Source: Saccharomycopsis phalli
Taxonomy: Eukaryota; Ascomycota; Saccharomycetes; Ascoideales; Saccharomycopsidaceae
NCBI GenBank assembly: GCA_020342235.1
Contig: CP073217.1
Coordinates: 682,001-746,000, forward strand
Length of the DNA: 64,000 bases
Reading direction: 5' to 3'
Shown: in pieces, positions 42,721 to 53,290 of the stretch
Layout: the number at the start of each line of letters is the position of its first letter
How positions within the stretch are numbered: position 1 is the stretch's first letter
Notes under the pieces: generated by a model
The model's database searches: none
Told to the model about the DNA's origin: nothing
Seen by the model: only the letters and a program-made list of their open reading frames with translations
Program-made: the position numbers and the translations under genes

Positions 42721-45519
42721 ATGACTGCACAATTGATTGATGGGAAGGCGATTTCTCAAGAAATCAGAGATGGCGTGCGCAAGGATATCGAGGCTACTCG
42801 ACAAGACCAACCAGGATTTCAGCCTTGTTTGACTGTGGTGCAAATTGGTGCCCGGCCAGACTCGTCTGTTTATGTGCGGATGAAGAAGAAGGCAGCTGAG
42901 GAGGTTGGAATCAAGTTCGAGCACCTTGATCTTCCTGAGGATGTTTCTCAAGAGGCTGTTTTGGCCGAGCTTCAGCGATTGAACCAGGACCCGTCAGTCC
43001 ACGGGATCATTGTGCAGTTACCAGTTCCTGAGCACTTGGACTCGAATGAGATCACCGATAGTGTTAGTCCAGAAAAGGACGTGGATGGGTTCACCAAGTA
43101 CAACATTGGGGAGTTGAGCAAGCGGGACGGCAATCCATACTTTTTGCCCTGCACTCCAAAAGGAATTGTGGACTTGTTGGCGCATTCACATGTGGATGTC
43201 ACCGGGAAGCACGTGGTGGTTCTTGGTCGCTCTGACATTGTTGGCAACCCTGTGCTGACCTTGTTGCGCAATTTGAATGCTACTGTCACTGTTTTGCACT
43301 CCTACTCGCAAGACGTGGCCCGATTCGTGCAACAGGCTGATGTGGTTGTGTCGGCAATTGGCAAGCCACATTACGTGCAAGCCGACTGGTTGAACGAAAA
43401 CGCAGTGGTGATTGATGTCGGTACCAACTACATTGACGATCTGTCGCGGAAATCCGGTTCGCGGATGGTTGGTGACGTGGACTTTGATGCTGCGGTCCAA
43501 AAGGTGCGGATGATTACTCCGGTTCCTGGCGGAGTAGGCCCAATGACAGTAGCCGAATTGCTTTCCAACGTGGTGATTGCGGCCAAGAACCAATCGCAGC
43601 GCCGCTTTGTGCCATTGCCATTGAACCTCGTGACCCCAGTGCCATCAGACTATGAGATTTCACGAGCCCAGGCCCCAAAGCCAATTACCCAAGTGGCTCT
43701 GGAGCTGAGCATTCCTGCAGACGACCTTGAGCCGTACGGATCGACCAAGGCCAAGGTCAAATTGTCGGTTTTGGACAAGCTTGAGGGCAAGCAAAATGGT
43801 AAGTATGTGTTGGTCACGGGAATCACGCCTACGCCTTTGGGCGAGGGCAAATCCACGACTACAGTTGGTCTTGCACAAGCCTTGGGTGCTCATTTGAACA
43901 AGCTTGTGTTTGCCAACGTCCGCCAGCCATCAATGGGACCTACATTTGGAATCAAAGGTGGGGCTGCTGGTGGAGGCTACTCGCAGGTGATTCCAATGGA
44001 CGAGTTTAACATGCATCTCACCGGTGACATCCATGCGATTTCCATGGCCAACAACCTTCTTGCTGCTGCCATTGACACCCGGATGTTCCACGAGTCTACT
44101 CAGAAGAACGGACCTTTGTACCGACGGCTTGTCCCGGTCAAAAAGGGCGTGCGGAAGTTCTCGCCATCGATGCTTATTCGCCTAAACAAGCTCGGCATTG
44201 CAAAAACAAACCCAGACGATCTCACCGACGACGAAATCGCCCGCTTTGTCCGCTTGGACATCGACCCAGAGTCGATCACGTGGAAGCGGGTCGTGGACTG
44301 TAACGACCGGTTCCTCCGTGGCATCACCATCGGCGAGGCTCCTACTGAAAAGGGATTCACCCGCAAAACCGGGTTTGAGATCTCGGTCGCCTCAGAGTGT
44401 ATGGCGATCTTGACGCTTTCCACATCGTTGAAAGACATGCGCACCAAGTTGGGTAATATTGTGGTGGCAACCTCGCGCTCGGGCGAACCAGTCACATGTG
44501 ACGATATCGGAGCCGGAGGTGCTCTTACTGCGCTCTTGAAGGACGCAATCAAGCCAACGTTGATGCAGACCCTCGAAGGTACTCCGGTCATGATCCACGC
44601 AGGCCCATTTGCAAACATCTCGATTGGTGCCAACTCGATTCTCGCCGACAAAATCAGCTTGAAATTGGCCGGCACCGAGCCTGGTCAGGAGCCAGGGTAT
44701 GTGGTGACTGAGGCTGGGTTCGACTTCACCATGGGCGGCGAACGGTTCTTGAACATCAAGACCCGGAACTCCGGGCTTGTGCCAGATGTGGTTATTGTGG
44801 TTGCCACGGTTCGTGCTTTGAAAGTGCACGGTGGCGGAGCCGAGGTTAAAGCCGGAGTTCCGTTGGCACCAGAGTACACCAGCGAGAATATCGAGTTACT
44901 CGACAAGGGCTGTGGAAACTTGCGCAAACATATTGAAAACGCCCGGTCGTTTGGCTTGCGAGTTCTTGTTGCCATCAACGCCATGACCAGCGACACCGCA
45001 AAGGAGCATGACGTCATCCGCAAACACGCCAAGGAGGCAGGTGCAATTGATGCAGTGGTTTCAAACCACTGGGAAAAGGGCGGCCTTGGTGCCGTTGATC
45101 TTGCCCAGAAGGTCGTTGAAATCGCCAACAGCGACTCCCAAGAGAGCTTCAAGTTCACATACGATCTCAGCGACCCAATTGCCACCAAGATCGAGAAAAT
45201 CGCCAAGAATCTCTACGGTGCTGGAAGCGTCGAGTTCCTCCCTGAGGCCCAGAAGAAGTTGGACCTCTACACCAAGCAGGGATTCAACAACATTCCAATC
45301 TGTATCGCCAAGACTCAGTACTCCTTGTCTCACGACGCCGCCTTGAAGGGTGTTCCATCGGGCTTCACCTTCCCAATCCGTGACATCAAAGCCAGTATTG
45401 GGGCTGGGTACTTGTATGCCTTGGCTGCTGAGATCCAAACCATCCCTGGTTTGCCAACTCACTGTGGGTTCATGGACGTGGAAGTCAATGACGACGGTGA
45501 AATAGAAGGATTATTCTAA
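42721..45519 (+). CDS. ADE3: Cytoplasmic trifunctional C1-tetrahydrofolate synthase
   Basis: One 932-residue polypeptide with 5,10-methylene-THF dehydrogenase, 5,10-methenyl-THF cyclohydrolase and 10-formyl-THF synthetase activities, supplying one-carbon units for purines, thymidylate and methionine. Residues 1-310 are the dehydrogenase/cyclohydrolase: VRMKKKAAEEVGI carries the catalytic Lys, then VQLPVPEHL, PEKDVDGF, LGRSDIVGNPV and TPVPGGVGPMT. Residues 320-932 are the synthetase: P-loop TPLGEGKSTTT near 370, ANVRQPSMGPTFGIKGGAAG, HLTGDIHA, and the C-terminus DDGEIEGLF. There is no mitochondrial presequence, so this is the cytosolic Ade3 form rather than Mis1. Full length, with no unusual breaks. 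Confidence 0.97.
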   Translation: MTAQLIDGKAISQEIRDGVRKDIEATRQDQPGFQPCLTVVQIGARPDSSVYVRMKKKAAEEVGIKFEHLDLPEDVSQEAVLAELQRLNQDPSVHGIIVQLPVPEHLDSNEITDSVSPEKDVDGFTKYNIGELSKRDGNPYFLPCTPKGIVDLLAHSHVDVTGKHVVVLGRSDIVGNPVLTLLRNLNATVTVLHSYSQDVARFVQQADVVVSAIGKPHYVQADWLNENAVVIDVGTNYIDDLSRKSGSRMVGDVDFDAAVQKVRMITPVPGGVGPMTVAELLSNVVIAAKNQSQRRFVPLPLNLVTPVPSDYEISRAQAPKPITQVALELSIPADDLEPYGSTKAKVKLSVLDKLEGKQNGKYVLVTGITPTPLGEGKSTTTVGLAQALGAHLNKLVFANVRQPSMGPTFGIKGGAAGGGYSQVIPMDEFNMHLTGDIHAISMANNLLAAAIDTRMFHESTQKNGPLYRRLVPVKKGVRKFSPSMLIRLNKLGIAKTNPDDLTDDEIARFVRLDIDPESITWKRVVDCNDRFLRGITIGEAPTEKGFTRKTGFEISVASECMAILTLSTSLKDMRTKLGNIVVATSRSGEPVTCDDIGAGGALTALLKDAIKPTLMQTLEGTPVMIHAGPFANISIGANSILADKISLKLAGTEPGQEPGYVVTEAGFDFTMGGERFLNIKTRNSGLVPDVVIVVATVRALKVHGGGAEVKAGVPLAPEYTSENIELLDKGCGNLRKHIENARSFGLRVLVAINAMTSDTAKEHDVIRKHAKEAGAIDAVVSNHWEKGGLGAVDLAQKVVEIANSDSQESFKFTYDLSDPIATKIEKIAKNLYGAGSVEFLPEAQKKLDLYTKQGFNNIPICIAKTQYSLSHDAALKGVPSGFTFPIRDIKASIGAGYLYALAAEIQTIPGLPTHCGFMDVEVNDDGEIEGLF

Positions 45520-46607
45520 CCAGGACTATCCTGCACTGCATCAACTGCAACTTTTATGAACTACGCTCCTCAACAGATTTTTCTCCATGTGATGCTGTAG
45601 AAACAACACCCAGTATTCGGGTTGTAGAGTCTTTGCCTGATGTAAAAGTCTGGTATTATGTCATGTTCGGAGATGGTTTTGTCTTTGATGACTTGCTGAG
45701 TATCAAAATAGCGACCTAGCCTTGCCTTTTCAAAAGTTACCACTGGTATTTAATCTGTAAAATGCCAACTTACGTTAAATCGCCATCACTTTGGTTCCAA
45801 TCAGGACATGGCATTCGAATTTGAAACAATACTAATCTACAATAATAATATTGTTGAAATACTATATTAAAATGTCTGTCGATTATAGACTGAGATGAAT
45901 CAATATTCATGTGTTGTCACGTGGTCACAGCATTACCTTTAGGGTCAAAGTTGCGTCTCTGGTACAATTACTGTAACAATGAGAGGCTGAATTTTGCTTA
46001 GCTACCAAGTAGAAATATGACCATTGGCTAGCATGATTATCTTTGGCCATGGGCTTTGCGATCCAACTACTACTACAAATGACCTTGCTACCGTGGGGTT
46101 TAAATAAACCACTGAGTTGATACTTTATAAATATGCTGCCAGTGTTAAAATGGCTTGCATTTAATCTAGCATAATATCTCCTTGTGATTATATCAGAAAA
46201 CAGGCATTCCAAATAGTAAAATGACAAATCTTGGACAATAATGCGAATTGTCGATACTAGCACACTGGTAATGATATCTATTGATACAACATCCAGATAT
46301 TTATAAATAAACAAAAATTCGCGACTTGTGCAATTTATAGTTTCTAGCAATGTTTGTCAGTAGACCTATTACCAAAAACAGGCCGCATCACACGGTTGAT
46401 CATGACGTCATACAACAGACTTAGGACAAATAATAACAATAATTAGGCTTATTTACACTCGGATTTTTAAAAATAGGCATTTTTGGCCAGCATGATTCAT
46501 CTTTATTTTCCAATGACCTGTTTTACCTAATACTTACATCACTGGTGCTGCATGTCCGGGTAATATTGTGATAAAGCCAAAGTGTTTTTTTTCTAATCAC
46601 TCAAACA
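45520..46607. other. ADE3-AGE2 intergenic region
   Basis: About 1.1 kb, AT-rich, with a CACGTG at 45918. A 141-codon minus-strand frame lacks an ATG start and looks like chance. I see no gene. Confidence 0.5.
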
Positions 46608-47525
46608 ATGTCGCATCGGACCCATCGAGCTGGAACGCTGAGCACGGCTAGAAAGTCGCATAATGACAAGAACCAGCATATCTTAAAGACTTTGTCGCGC
46701 CAGGCGGCAAACAAGGTGTGTGCGGATTGCAAAACCGGCACTAATCCTAGATGGGCTTCGTGGAACTTGGGTGTGTTTATTTGCATCAGATGCTCTGGAA
46801 TCCACCGATCAATGGGGACACACATTTCAAAAGTGAAGTCTATTGATTTAGACTCCTGGACTGACGAGCAGATCCAGTCTATGGTGAACTGGGGCAACGA
46901 AAAGGCAAACACATACTGGGAACACAATCTCCCTGCAAACCACGTTCCAGACGAAGGCAAGATCCAGAACTTTATCCGCACAAAATACGAGTTGAAGAAG
47001 TGGGCGGCTGCGAAACACGTTCCTGATCCAGCCAGCGTAAATGTCAACAGTGACACTTCCACTGTGAGTAACATTCTCGTACAAGAAAAGTCGACTCCGG
47101 TAAAGTCGACCCCGGCAAAGTCGACCCCGGCAAAGCCACAGCTGCCTCTCAAACAAGCTGAATTGCAATCCAAGCCGTTGCCAGACCCATTAGCGACGAA
47201 ATCTAACAAATCTGGGTTGTTGGATTTGAACTTTGGCGACGTTCAGCCGCAGCCTACGATCAATGCGGGTCGCACCAACCGTCCAGACTTGAAGAAGTCG
47301 ATTCTTGCACTCTACTCTAATACAAGTTCCGCTCCACTGAGCAGCAGCCAGTTGCCCCAGCAAAATTTGAGCAATTCACTTGCAGGCCTTAATCTTGGAA
47401 GCTCATCGCTGGTTTCTAGCGGAAACTCCGCTGCCAACGTGTGGAACAGCACACCAAACATTGTTTCATCCGGTACTAAAAAAAGTGCCATTGACGACGA
47501 CTTGTTCAAGAACGTCTGGAGCTAG
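46608..47525 (+). CDS. AGE2: Age2-type ArfGAP
   Basis: Age2 stimulates GTP hydrolysis by Arf1/2 and acts in trans-Golgi to endosome transport. The 305-residue product begins with a basic lead-in, then the ArfGAP zinc finger at about 38-62 (CADC...CIRC, Cys-x2-Cys-x16-Cys-x2-Cys) with the arginine finger in NPRWAS. Then come GIHRSMGTHISKVKSIDLD and the FIRTKYELKKW end of the domain. The C-terminal half is low-complexity, with a short internal repeat KSTPVKSTPAKSTPAKP and NDLFKNVW-like DDLFKNVW at the end. Length equals yeast Age2 (298). Confidence 0.9.
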   Translation: MSHRTHRAGTLSTARKSHNDKNQHILKTLSRQAANKVCADCKTGTNPRWASWNLGVFICIRCSGIHRSMGTHISKVKSIDLDSWTDEQIQSMVNWGNEKANTYWEHNLPANHVPDEGKIQNFIRTKYELKKWAAAKHVPDPASVNVNSDTSTVSNILVQEKSTPVKSTPAKSTPAKPQLPLKQAELQSKPLPDPLATKSNKSGLLDLNFGDVQPQPTINAGRTNRPDLKKSILALYSNTSSAPLSSSQLPQQNLSNSLAGLNLGSSSLVSSGNSAANVWNSTPNIVSSGTKKSAIDDDLFKNVWS

Positions 47526-47824
47526 TTCTAATGACCCAAATCTTTTTCAATGAATCTGTAGCCTGCCCAAAATGGATAAAGGGTCCTATACTATACCAGC
47601 GCTGCGGGTAAAAAAAAACATGCACCAATGCCACGAGCATTGTACTCCTATAAACTATGCAATAAATACTACATTATCAAAGTGTAAGTACAATTAATAA
47701 CCCATTAGTCAAGGGTAAGTACAATTAACTACACACTAGCCAAGAATAAACCAATACCACATTAGCCAAGGGCAAGCGAATACCTACAACACTACAATAT
47801 GAGAGCATACAACGTACATTACAC

Positions 47825-48976
47825 TTAGTCCTTCTTGAGGGTACCCAAGAAAGCGTGCTTCTCAGCTGGGGTCTGGAATCTACCCTTACCAAACTTGGAG
47901 GAGGTGTCGATCCACTTCAAGGTAACATCCTCGGTAGCCTTTCTAGAGGTGTGGGTGTAGAGAGACTTTCTCATGATGACAATTCTCTTCTTAACACCTG
48001 GAATAGAACCCTTGATGATGACAAAGTCGTTCTTGACCTCACCGTATCTAACGAAACCACCCAATGGAGTGATGGCCTTCTTAGTTCTGTCAAACTCAGT
48101 GGAGGCGTTGGACTCGTCACCACCCTTACCAATACGGTAGATCTTGTGGTTGATCGAGGTTCTGTGGTGGTAACCGTTTTGACCGGCACGTGCAACAGTC
48201 CATTGCACGTGGGCTGGATGCCAAGCACCAATACAAGCAACCTTTCTCAAACCACGGTGGGTCTTTCTTGGAAGCTTCTTGGTTCCGTATCTGTGGGTAA
48301 CACCCTCGAAACCGTGACCCTTGGTGACAGCAATAACATCAATGTTCTCGCTTTGCTCAAAGACACCGTGGACATCGACGGTCTTCTCAAAGTGCTCCTT
48401 GGCGAAAGCAACCTTGTCGGCAATAGATCCACCGTTCAATTGGATCTCAGCAAGGTGGGCCTTCTTTTGAGACAATGGAGTCTTCTTGATTTGAGTGTGG
48501 GCCAAAACTCTGACAACAGAACAGTACTTGACAATTCTGGCAAACTCCTTCTCGGAGTTCTTGGCAAAGTTGGCAGAGTACTTGGTGAAAGCCTTCTTCT
48601 TGGACTTGTACCAGTTCTTGTAGAACCGTCTCTTGACGTCGTCAGACAAGTGCTCAGCCCAGACAGTGGTCAAGGATCTAAGACCTCTTGGAGTCTCGAC
48701 GTAACCAACAACACCAACAATGACAATTGGTGGAGAGTCGACAATAGAAACAGCCTCGACGACCTCTCTCTTGTGCATCTTAGAGCCTGGTCTGTCCAAG
48801 TCTCTAACAGTGGTGGTCATACCAGCCTTGTAACCCAAAAAGGCAGTCAAGTTAACTGGCTTGGTCTTGTCGTCCTTTGGGAAAGCCTTAATTCTACCTT
48901 GGTGTCTGGCAGCTCTCTTCTTTGGGAGGAAACCCAAATGACCGTGTCTTGGTGCTTCGTACTTTCTGTGAGACAT
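47825..48976 (-). CDS. RPL3: Cytosolic ribosomal protein uL3 (Rpl3)
   Basis: Large-subunit protein uL3, next to the peptidyl-transferase centre. The 383-residue protein starts [20 protein letters not shown] and keeps the whole family sequence. The W-finger region and [10 protein letters not shown] carry the His that Hpm1 methylates in S. cerevisiae. The end is [15 protein letters not shown] then LGTLKKD, one residue shorter than yeast. Codon use is strongly biased (Leu almost all TTG), as expected of a highly expressed gene. The opposite strand is also open for 480 codons, a by-product of that bias. It follows ATG27 on the same strand after only about 130 bp. Confidence 0.98.
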   Translation of the reverse strand: MSHRKYEAPRHGHLGFLPKKRAARHQGRIKAFPKDDKTKPVNLTAFLGYKAGMTTTVRDLDRPGSKMHKREVVEAVSIVDSPPIVIVGVVGYVETPRGLRSLTTVWAEHLSDDVKRRFYKNWYKSKKKAFTKYSANFAKNSEKEFARIVKYCSVVRVLAHTQIKKTPLSQKKAHLAEIQLNGGSIADKVAFAKEHFEKTVDVHGVFEQSENIDVIAVTKGHGFEGVTHRYGTKKLPRKTHRGLRKVACIGAWHPAHVQWTVARAGQNGYHHRTSINHKIYRIGKGGDESNASTEFDRTKKAITPLGGFVRYGEVKNDFVIIKGSIPGVKKRIVIMRKSLYTHTSRKATEDVTLKWIDTSSKFGKGRFQTPAEKHAFLGTLKKD

Positions 48977-49037
48977 GTGGATATAATAAAAAGTGTAGTG
49001 AAAAGTTTGGTGAAAAAAAAAAATATTTATGGTGCGT

Positions 49038-49066
49038 GGTGTCCGGGTGCAACTTGTGCGTGGGTT
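49038..49066 (-). promoter_or_regulatory. Rap1-like elements and T-tract in the RPL3 promoter
   Basis: On the minus strand GCACCCGGACACC resembles the Rap1 consensus (ACACCC-x-ACA), preceded by ACCCACGCACAAG. A run of T follows at about 49023-49012, closer to the start. This layout of general regulatory site then T-rich tract is typical of yeast ribosomal-protein promoters. The factor could be Rap1, Tbf1 or another; inferred. Confidence 0.4.
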
Positions 49067-49107
49067 ACCCGGGCATACATGCTGGAAAAATATGGTATAT
49101 ATATATA

Positions 49108-49956
49108 TTATACTGCACTATATCCGCCTCTGGATCCTGCGCTACCCGTGATCTTATCAAATATCTCCTTGATAAAGCTAGGCGCACTCTTTGCGGCATC
49201 GACGATCACATCTGTAACCTCTTGGATGGTTTCCGTGAACCCAAGCGGCGTCCCGCCTCTTCTAGAAAGTGTCAACCACACTGCGCCAAATATGTAGATG
49301 AGAAAGGTGATGAAAAATAGCTTGAAAATAAACCCAAAGAGCCCAAGCCCAGACTTCTTCTTTTCCTCCTCCTTATTATTGTCATCGGGCTTCTTTGTCT
49401 CTTTGGAGCAAAGCGAACCAGTGTACCAATCAACCTCCAAGTTTGTATTGTCCCAGGACTTTACCTTGATATTCTTTGCGTCATCATGCTCGTCCTGAAC
49501 AGACGGATCACAGATGAAATTGATGCTGCTCAGAATCGACCTCGAGCCCCAGCTAGCGCCACTGAGCTTCAAATTCACAAGGGTAGTCTCCTTGTCGTCT
49601 TTCTTGTAGCTACGGTCAACGTTAATTTCAGGGTTCAAGCTGTTGGAAAACGAGATTTCTTCAGTCTTTAAAGGCTCCGATCCAGGCAACGAGACATACT
49701 GCACACCGCAAATTTGCGAGCCCTCCGGACAGCTCTTCAAGATATCACTGTATTGGCTGTTTTCACCAAAGGCACCACAAACATTGAGGAGCCAGGTCAA
49801 ATTGGCCACAGAAGGAGGGGTGTTTTCCACCACACTAATATGATGGAGACCCTCCAACGACTGGAAATTGAACTCTGCAATACGACTGTCACTGCAGTCG
49901 AAGGCATGACCTAACAACGGCAATACTGCAGCTTGTAACAACACAATAGGCTTCAT
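49108..49956 (-). CDS. ATG27: Atg27, type I membrane protein of autophagy and vesicle sorting
   Basis: Atg27 cycles between Golgi, endosome, vacuole membrane and the Atg9 vesicles, and supports autophagosome formation. The ATG at 49956 opens with a signal peptide ([18 protein letters not shown]); the 15 codons before it are unlikely. The lumenal mannose-6-phosphate-receptor-like domain shows [26 protein letters not shown] and FICDPS, with paired Cys. A charged linker ([17 protein letters not shown]) precedes the transmembrane segment ([19 protein letters not shown]). The cytosolic tail ends RGGYSAV: the YSxV motif is identical to the yeast vacuolar sorting signal. About 282 residues. Confidence 0.94.
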   Translation of the reverse strand: MKPIVLLQAAVLPLLGHAFDCSDSRIAEFNFQSLEGLHHISVVENTPPSVANLTWLLNVCGAFGENSQYSDILKSCPEGSQICGVQYVSLPGSEPLKTEEISFSNSLNPEINVDRSYKKDDKETTLVNLKLSGASWGSRSILSSINFICDPSVQDEHDDAKNIKVKSWDNTNLEVDWYTGSLCSKETKKPDDNNKEEEKKKSGLGLFGFIFKLFFITFLIYIFGAVWLTLSRRGGTPLGFTETIQEVTDVIVDAAKSAPSFIKEIFDKITGSAGSRGGYSAV

Positions 49957-49998
49957 GATTGAAACTTTTGAGATGCCCAGCCGCTCGAATACATATAT

Positions 49999-50035
49999 CA
50001 CGTGACATTTGCACGTGACTGGATTCTGTCACGTG
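49999..50035. promoter_or_regulatory. Three CACGTG E-boxes in the ATG27-DAP1 divergent promoter
   Basis: CACGTG at 49999-50004, 50012-50017 and 50030-50035, the first and last in the forms ATCACGTGAC and GTCACGTGAT favoured by Cbf1. They lie in the 120 bp between the two start codons and could control both genes through a bHLH factor (Cbf1, Tye7 or Pho4 type). Binding is inferred. Confidence 0.55.
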
Positions 50036-50076
50036 ATCACGGCTATTTATGCGTGACATCTAGGAGCGAGTTCAAG

Positions 50077-50544
50077 ATGCATCCCGTTGTATTGATAGTG
50101 TTGATTTTGATTACAGGGTATATCGTCAAAGCGGCGTTATTCCCGTCTTATAAGCGGGGATCTGGGTCTCGTGTGGAGAGGGTCTTGACCAGGGAAAAGA
50201 AACCGGTGGTGGAGGGCAATTTCACTCCCAAGGACTTGTACAAGTACAATGGGCATGATGAGCAGGAAATCTACATTGCGGTCAAGGGTAATGTGTATGA
50301 TGTTTCCGCCGCAAGAAGCTTTTATGGACCAAGTGGCCCGTATAGCAATTTTGCAGGCCATGATGCTTCACGGGGATTGGCCAAGAACTCGTTTGACATG
50401 GATGTTATCCGGAATATTGACGAGCCAATTGATGATTTGGCCGACTTGACAAAGGATGAGAAGACTGCCTTGGACGATTGGGAGACAATGTTCAAGAACA
50501 AGTACCCTACCATTGGCAAATTGGTTGACGCCCGTGATGAGTGA
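50077..50544 (+). CDS. DAP1: Dap1, cytochrome-b5-like haem protein for sterol synthesis
   Basis: Dap1 (the yeast MAPR/PGRMC1 homologue) binds haem and supports the P450 Erg11 in ergosterol synthesis at the ER. The ATG at 50077 gives 155 residues with an N-terminal membrane anchor (VVLIVLILITGYIVKAALF); 25 codons upstream are not needed. The b5-like fold shows FTPKDLYKYNGHD, IAVKGNVYDVS and the signature FYGPSGPYSNFAGHDASRGLA with the haem-ligand Tyr. DLTKDEKTALDDWE follows. It shares an E-box-rich promoter with ATG27. Confidence 0.94.
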   Translation: MHPVVLIVLILITGYIVKAALFPSYKRGSGSRVERVLTREKKPVVEGNFTPKDLYKYNGHDEQEIYIAVKGNVYDVSAARSFYGPSGPYSNFAGHDASRGLAKNSFDMDVIRNIDEPIDDLADLTKDEKTALDDWETMFKNKYPTIGKLVDARDE

Positions 50545-51263
50545 ATTGAGGTTTAGAGTAGATCTGGGAAGTTTCAAGTAGCAATTGATGTATGAGGATT
50601 GTGTAGAATAGTTTGCAAAAGACGAACAAATTCAGATCTGATATATTGAGACATGTCTCATTTGTGTAGAAATTTAATTGGTGCAACTATGTGAAGTGAA
50701 ATTTCTTGGATAATTCTCATGACTGTGATTTCAACAATGGAAGCTTATATTATTTGAAGATTCTAGTATTTAAAAGTAAACTGTGACTGAGTTATGATTC
50801 CCCGTGATACTTGGTTAGTGACCAGTGTGTGCTTGGATAGGATGATTGGAAGGTGATTGAGGATTGTATTGTACCAACCAAGCTGCTTGATAAATCTGTT
50901 TTGATACTCAGCCTGAAGTGTGAATATATATAGGCTGTGCAAAGATGGCCTGAATATGGAACTATCAATGGTTGTTTCAAATGGTAATTTTGGCTTATGG
51001 AAACCCAGATTTTTTTATTTTACTACAAGATGTATGCTACAAGATGTATAGTTGATTGTAGTAACACATTTGACATTGCCAATCTGCCAAGGGCCAGGTT
51101 CAATTGGCTGAATAAACATATAAGATGCAATTAAATCAATTGAATTATAACATTATAAAACCATAAATCATAAAATCAGCTGAAATTCTCAGTTGTACTG
51201 GCCATGCCTGGCGTTTTGAGCCCTTGACAGGGTTGAAAAATTTGTGTTTGCATCCTCCACGAC
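50545..51263. other. DAP1-MRPL40 intergenic region
   Basis: About 720 bp of AT-rich sequence with the DAP1 terminator and the MRPL40 promoter. The near-duplicate ACAAGATGTATG(C/A) lies near 51027-51050. No gene seen. Confidence 0.5.
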
Positions 51264-52127
51264 ATGTCCTTGCAAAGCAAAGCGGGAGAACGGTTTGTCC
51301 GGAATATCCGGTCGAAATTACAACGGGAACGGGAAACTGTGCGCGTGTTTCCATTCCAGAACATCCAGGAGGAAGTCACCGAGGATCAGCAGTTTACAAA
51401 GTTGACCGAATGGCGGTTTCTTCCAGGAGACCGAGTGATGATCTCCAAAGGAGAGATGAAGGGCACTGTGACCAAGGTTTATGCACACAAGAACAGTTCC
51501 AACGCGCTTATCCTTGAAAACGGTCCAATGAAGACGATTGCGCTCCCAAAAGCTGTGTGGAACGAGCAGTCCAAGAGCCATGTGACCCAGCAGCCGGTTG
51601 CAGTCCCACCAGAGAACTTGAAACTTGTGGTCAAGGTTCCAGATGAGGCTACCGGAGAAGACCGTGATGTTGTTGTGCACGATTTCCTGTTTAGAGGGAA
51701 GCATTACAATACACACTACAAAACCGACATGCCTACGAGAGTGGTGAAGCACAACGGCGAGCTGCTTGTGTTACCATGGCCACTTCCGGAGGAACCAATA
51801 GAACGGAGTGCTGCTGCGAATGAAGACTTGAACTCTGAACGGACATACTTTGTTGATTCTGTGGTGGCCAACCAGATTCCAAAGGACGCCTTGAGCACCA
51901 TCCGCAACCCACGAAGCAAGCACCGTCGCGGTGTCTTTGAGACTCGTCACAAAAACAAGTTTGTTGGTCCTGCTATGCCATTGTCGGAGCTGAAGAAGGC
52001 CTACTTGGAGGAGTTGCAGGAAAAGCGGAGCCGCGGTTACCCTACATTGACTCCCGAGGTGAAGGAGTTTATTGGTGGAAGAGTGAAGGAGTATATAGAC
52101 AACCAGAAGAAGACCTTGGGTGTTTAG
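51264..52127 (+). CDS. MRPL40: Mitochondrial large-subunit ribosomal protein uL24m (Mrpl40)
   Basis: Mitochondrial uL24, a protein of the large subunit near the tunnel exit. The 287-residue product is close to yeast Mrpl40 (297). The KOW RNA-binding motif is at about 50-85 (FLPGDRVMISKGEMKGTVTKVY). LILENGPMKTI and the long mitochondria-specific C-terminal extension follow (VVHDFLFRGKHYNTHYKTD, PWPLPEEP, YPTLTPEVKEFI). The N-terminus has basic residues (FVRNIRSKLQRE) usable as an import signal. It converges on CDC31. Confidence 0.9.
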   Translation: MSLQSKAGERFVRNIRSKLQRERETVRVFPFQNIQEEVTEDQQFTKLTEWRFLPGDRVMISKGEMKGTVTKVYAHKNSSNALILENGPMKTIALPKAVWNEQSKSHVTQQPVAVPPENLKLVVKVPDEATGEDRDVVVHDFLFRGKHYNTHYKTDMPTRVVKHNGELLVLPWPLPEEPIERSAAANEDLNSERTYFVDSVVANQIPKDALSTIRNPRSKHRRGVFETRHKNKFVGPAMPLSELKKAYLEELQEKRSRGYPTLTPEVKEFIGGRVKEYIDNQKKTLGV

Positions 52128-52490
52128 CCATGTACATAGAACAATATTACGGTGGTAATTTATTGAATATAGTAGAATGCCAAGCATCGGACAAGGACAT
52201 GTACAAGATTGCCAATAGTATACATTATGTGGCCGAGAATATTAAGCACCAGTACATCTATCCGCCGACATGATTACTGCTTCATCCTATAAACGTTGCT
52301 CTCAATCTTCTCGAGCCTAAAACCTTGTTGTCAATCTTCTCGAGCCTAAAACCTTGTTCTCAGTCTGTAGCCGAGCCCAAAACCTTTTCAATCTGCACCA
52401 GCCTAAAACCTTCTCAATCTGCTCGACTGTACCTAATTGGTTCCACTATTTGCTGGCAATTCATTCCAGTTTCAAATCGGCCCGCCGCAA
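52128..52490. other. MRPL40-CDC31 convergent spacer
   Basis: Tail-to-tail spacer of about 360 bp, mostly occupied by the 26-29-bp repeats listed next. No gene. Confidence 0.6.
52299..52437. repeat. Degenerate 26-29-bp tandem repeat
   Basis: About five units built on TCAATCTTCTCGAGCCTAAA plus ACCTTG. The first two are nearly identical and later ones diverge and shorten. Intergenic minisatellite at the 3' ends of MRPL40 and CDC31. Confidence 0.85.
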
Positions 52491-53030
52491 CTAATTTTCC
52501 GTGCATATTTTAATAAACTCCTGCTCATTAATCTCCCCGTCTTCATCCAAATCAAACTCGTTAATCATGGCCCGTAATTCATCATCGCTCAAGTTCTCCC
52601 CCAACTCCTTGCTCACCCGGCGCAAGTTCCGAAGACTAATCTTGCCCGTGCCATCCTCGTCAAATAATTTGAACGCTCGGCGGATCTCGTCCAAGGGGTT
52701 CCGCTCCAAGATCTTCATTCCCATCACATTGAAAAAGTCCTTGTAGCTGATCAAATTATTGTCGTCTGCGTCATACTCCTTTATTATCGCGAGGATCTCT
52801 GCCTTTGGAAGCTCAAACCCCAATGCTCGCATCGCCACTTTACACTCATGGAAGTCCAAGTAGCTGTCATTGTTCATGTCAAACAAATGAAACGCCTCTC
52901 GGATCTCCTGTTTCTGCTCCTCTAGTAGCTGGGCCTCCACATTGTTATTTGACGAATTGGCTGCCTCAATGCTTGACTTTTGCGACTTGCCTAGCAACCC
53001 TTGGGCCTGTCTAAGATGTGAAGTATTCAT
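52491..53030 (-). CDS. CDC31: Cdc31, centrin
   Basis: Centrin is the EF-hand protein needed for spindle-pole-body duplication, and it also joins TREX-2 (Sac3) in mRNA export. The 179-residue product has an N-terminal Ser/Asn-rich tail and four EF hands: [12 protein letters not shown] (near 51), [12 protein letters not shown] (near 87), [12 protein letters not shown] (near 124) and [12 protein letters not shown] (near 160). Loops 3 and 4 keep good calcium ligands; loops 1 and 2 are weaker at some positions. Length is slightly above yeast Cdc31 (161), all of it in the N-terminal tail. Confidence 0.95.
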   Translation of the reverse strand: MNTSHLRQAQGLLGKSQKSSIEAANSSNNNVEAQLLEEQKQEIREAFHLFDMNNDSYLDFHECKVAMRALGFELPKAEILAIIKEYDADDNNLISYKDFFNVMGMKILERNPLDEIRRAFKLFDEDGTGKISLRNLRRVSKELGENLSDDELRAMINEFDLDEDGEINEQEFIKICTEN

Positions 53031-53290
53031 TTTGATTGAATTGTGTTTGTATCGCGAAATTTACGCGTGTCATGGGCGGGTAAATGTTGTGGATATTGCG
53101 CCCAAGGATGATCGAAATGGGAGGTATTCCAGTGTAGCGGGTCGGAAGAAGACTCTGCAACAGAGATGAAACTTCCACTAGTGATGGTGTAGATATATAG
53201 GGTTGGGTATTTGAGGAGCAATGAGCTTTTGCTAGGTTCTAAGTGACTTGAACCAATCCAGATTTATAGTACATTGTACGGTGGCTCACC

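Noticed and set aside
45925-46350. 141-codon minus-strand frame between ADE3 and AGE2
   Set aside because: No ATG start, no motif, AT-rich composition; a chance frame is the simpler reading.
47855-49297. 480-codon open frame on the plus strand opposite RPL3 and part of ATG27
   Set aside because: It mirrors the strongly biased codons of RPL3, has no conserved motif and crosses the RPL3 promoter. RPL3 on the other strand is unmistakable.
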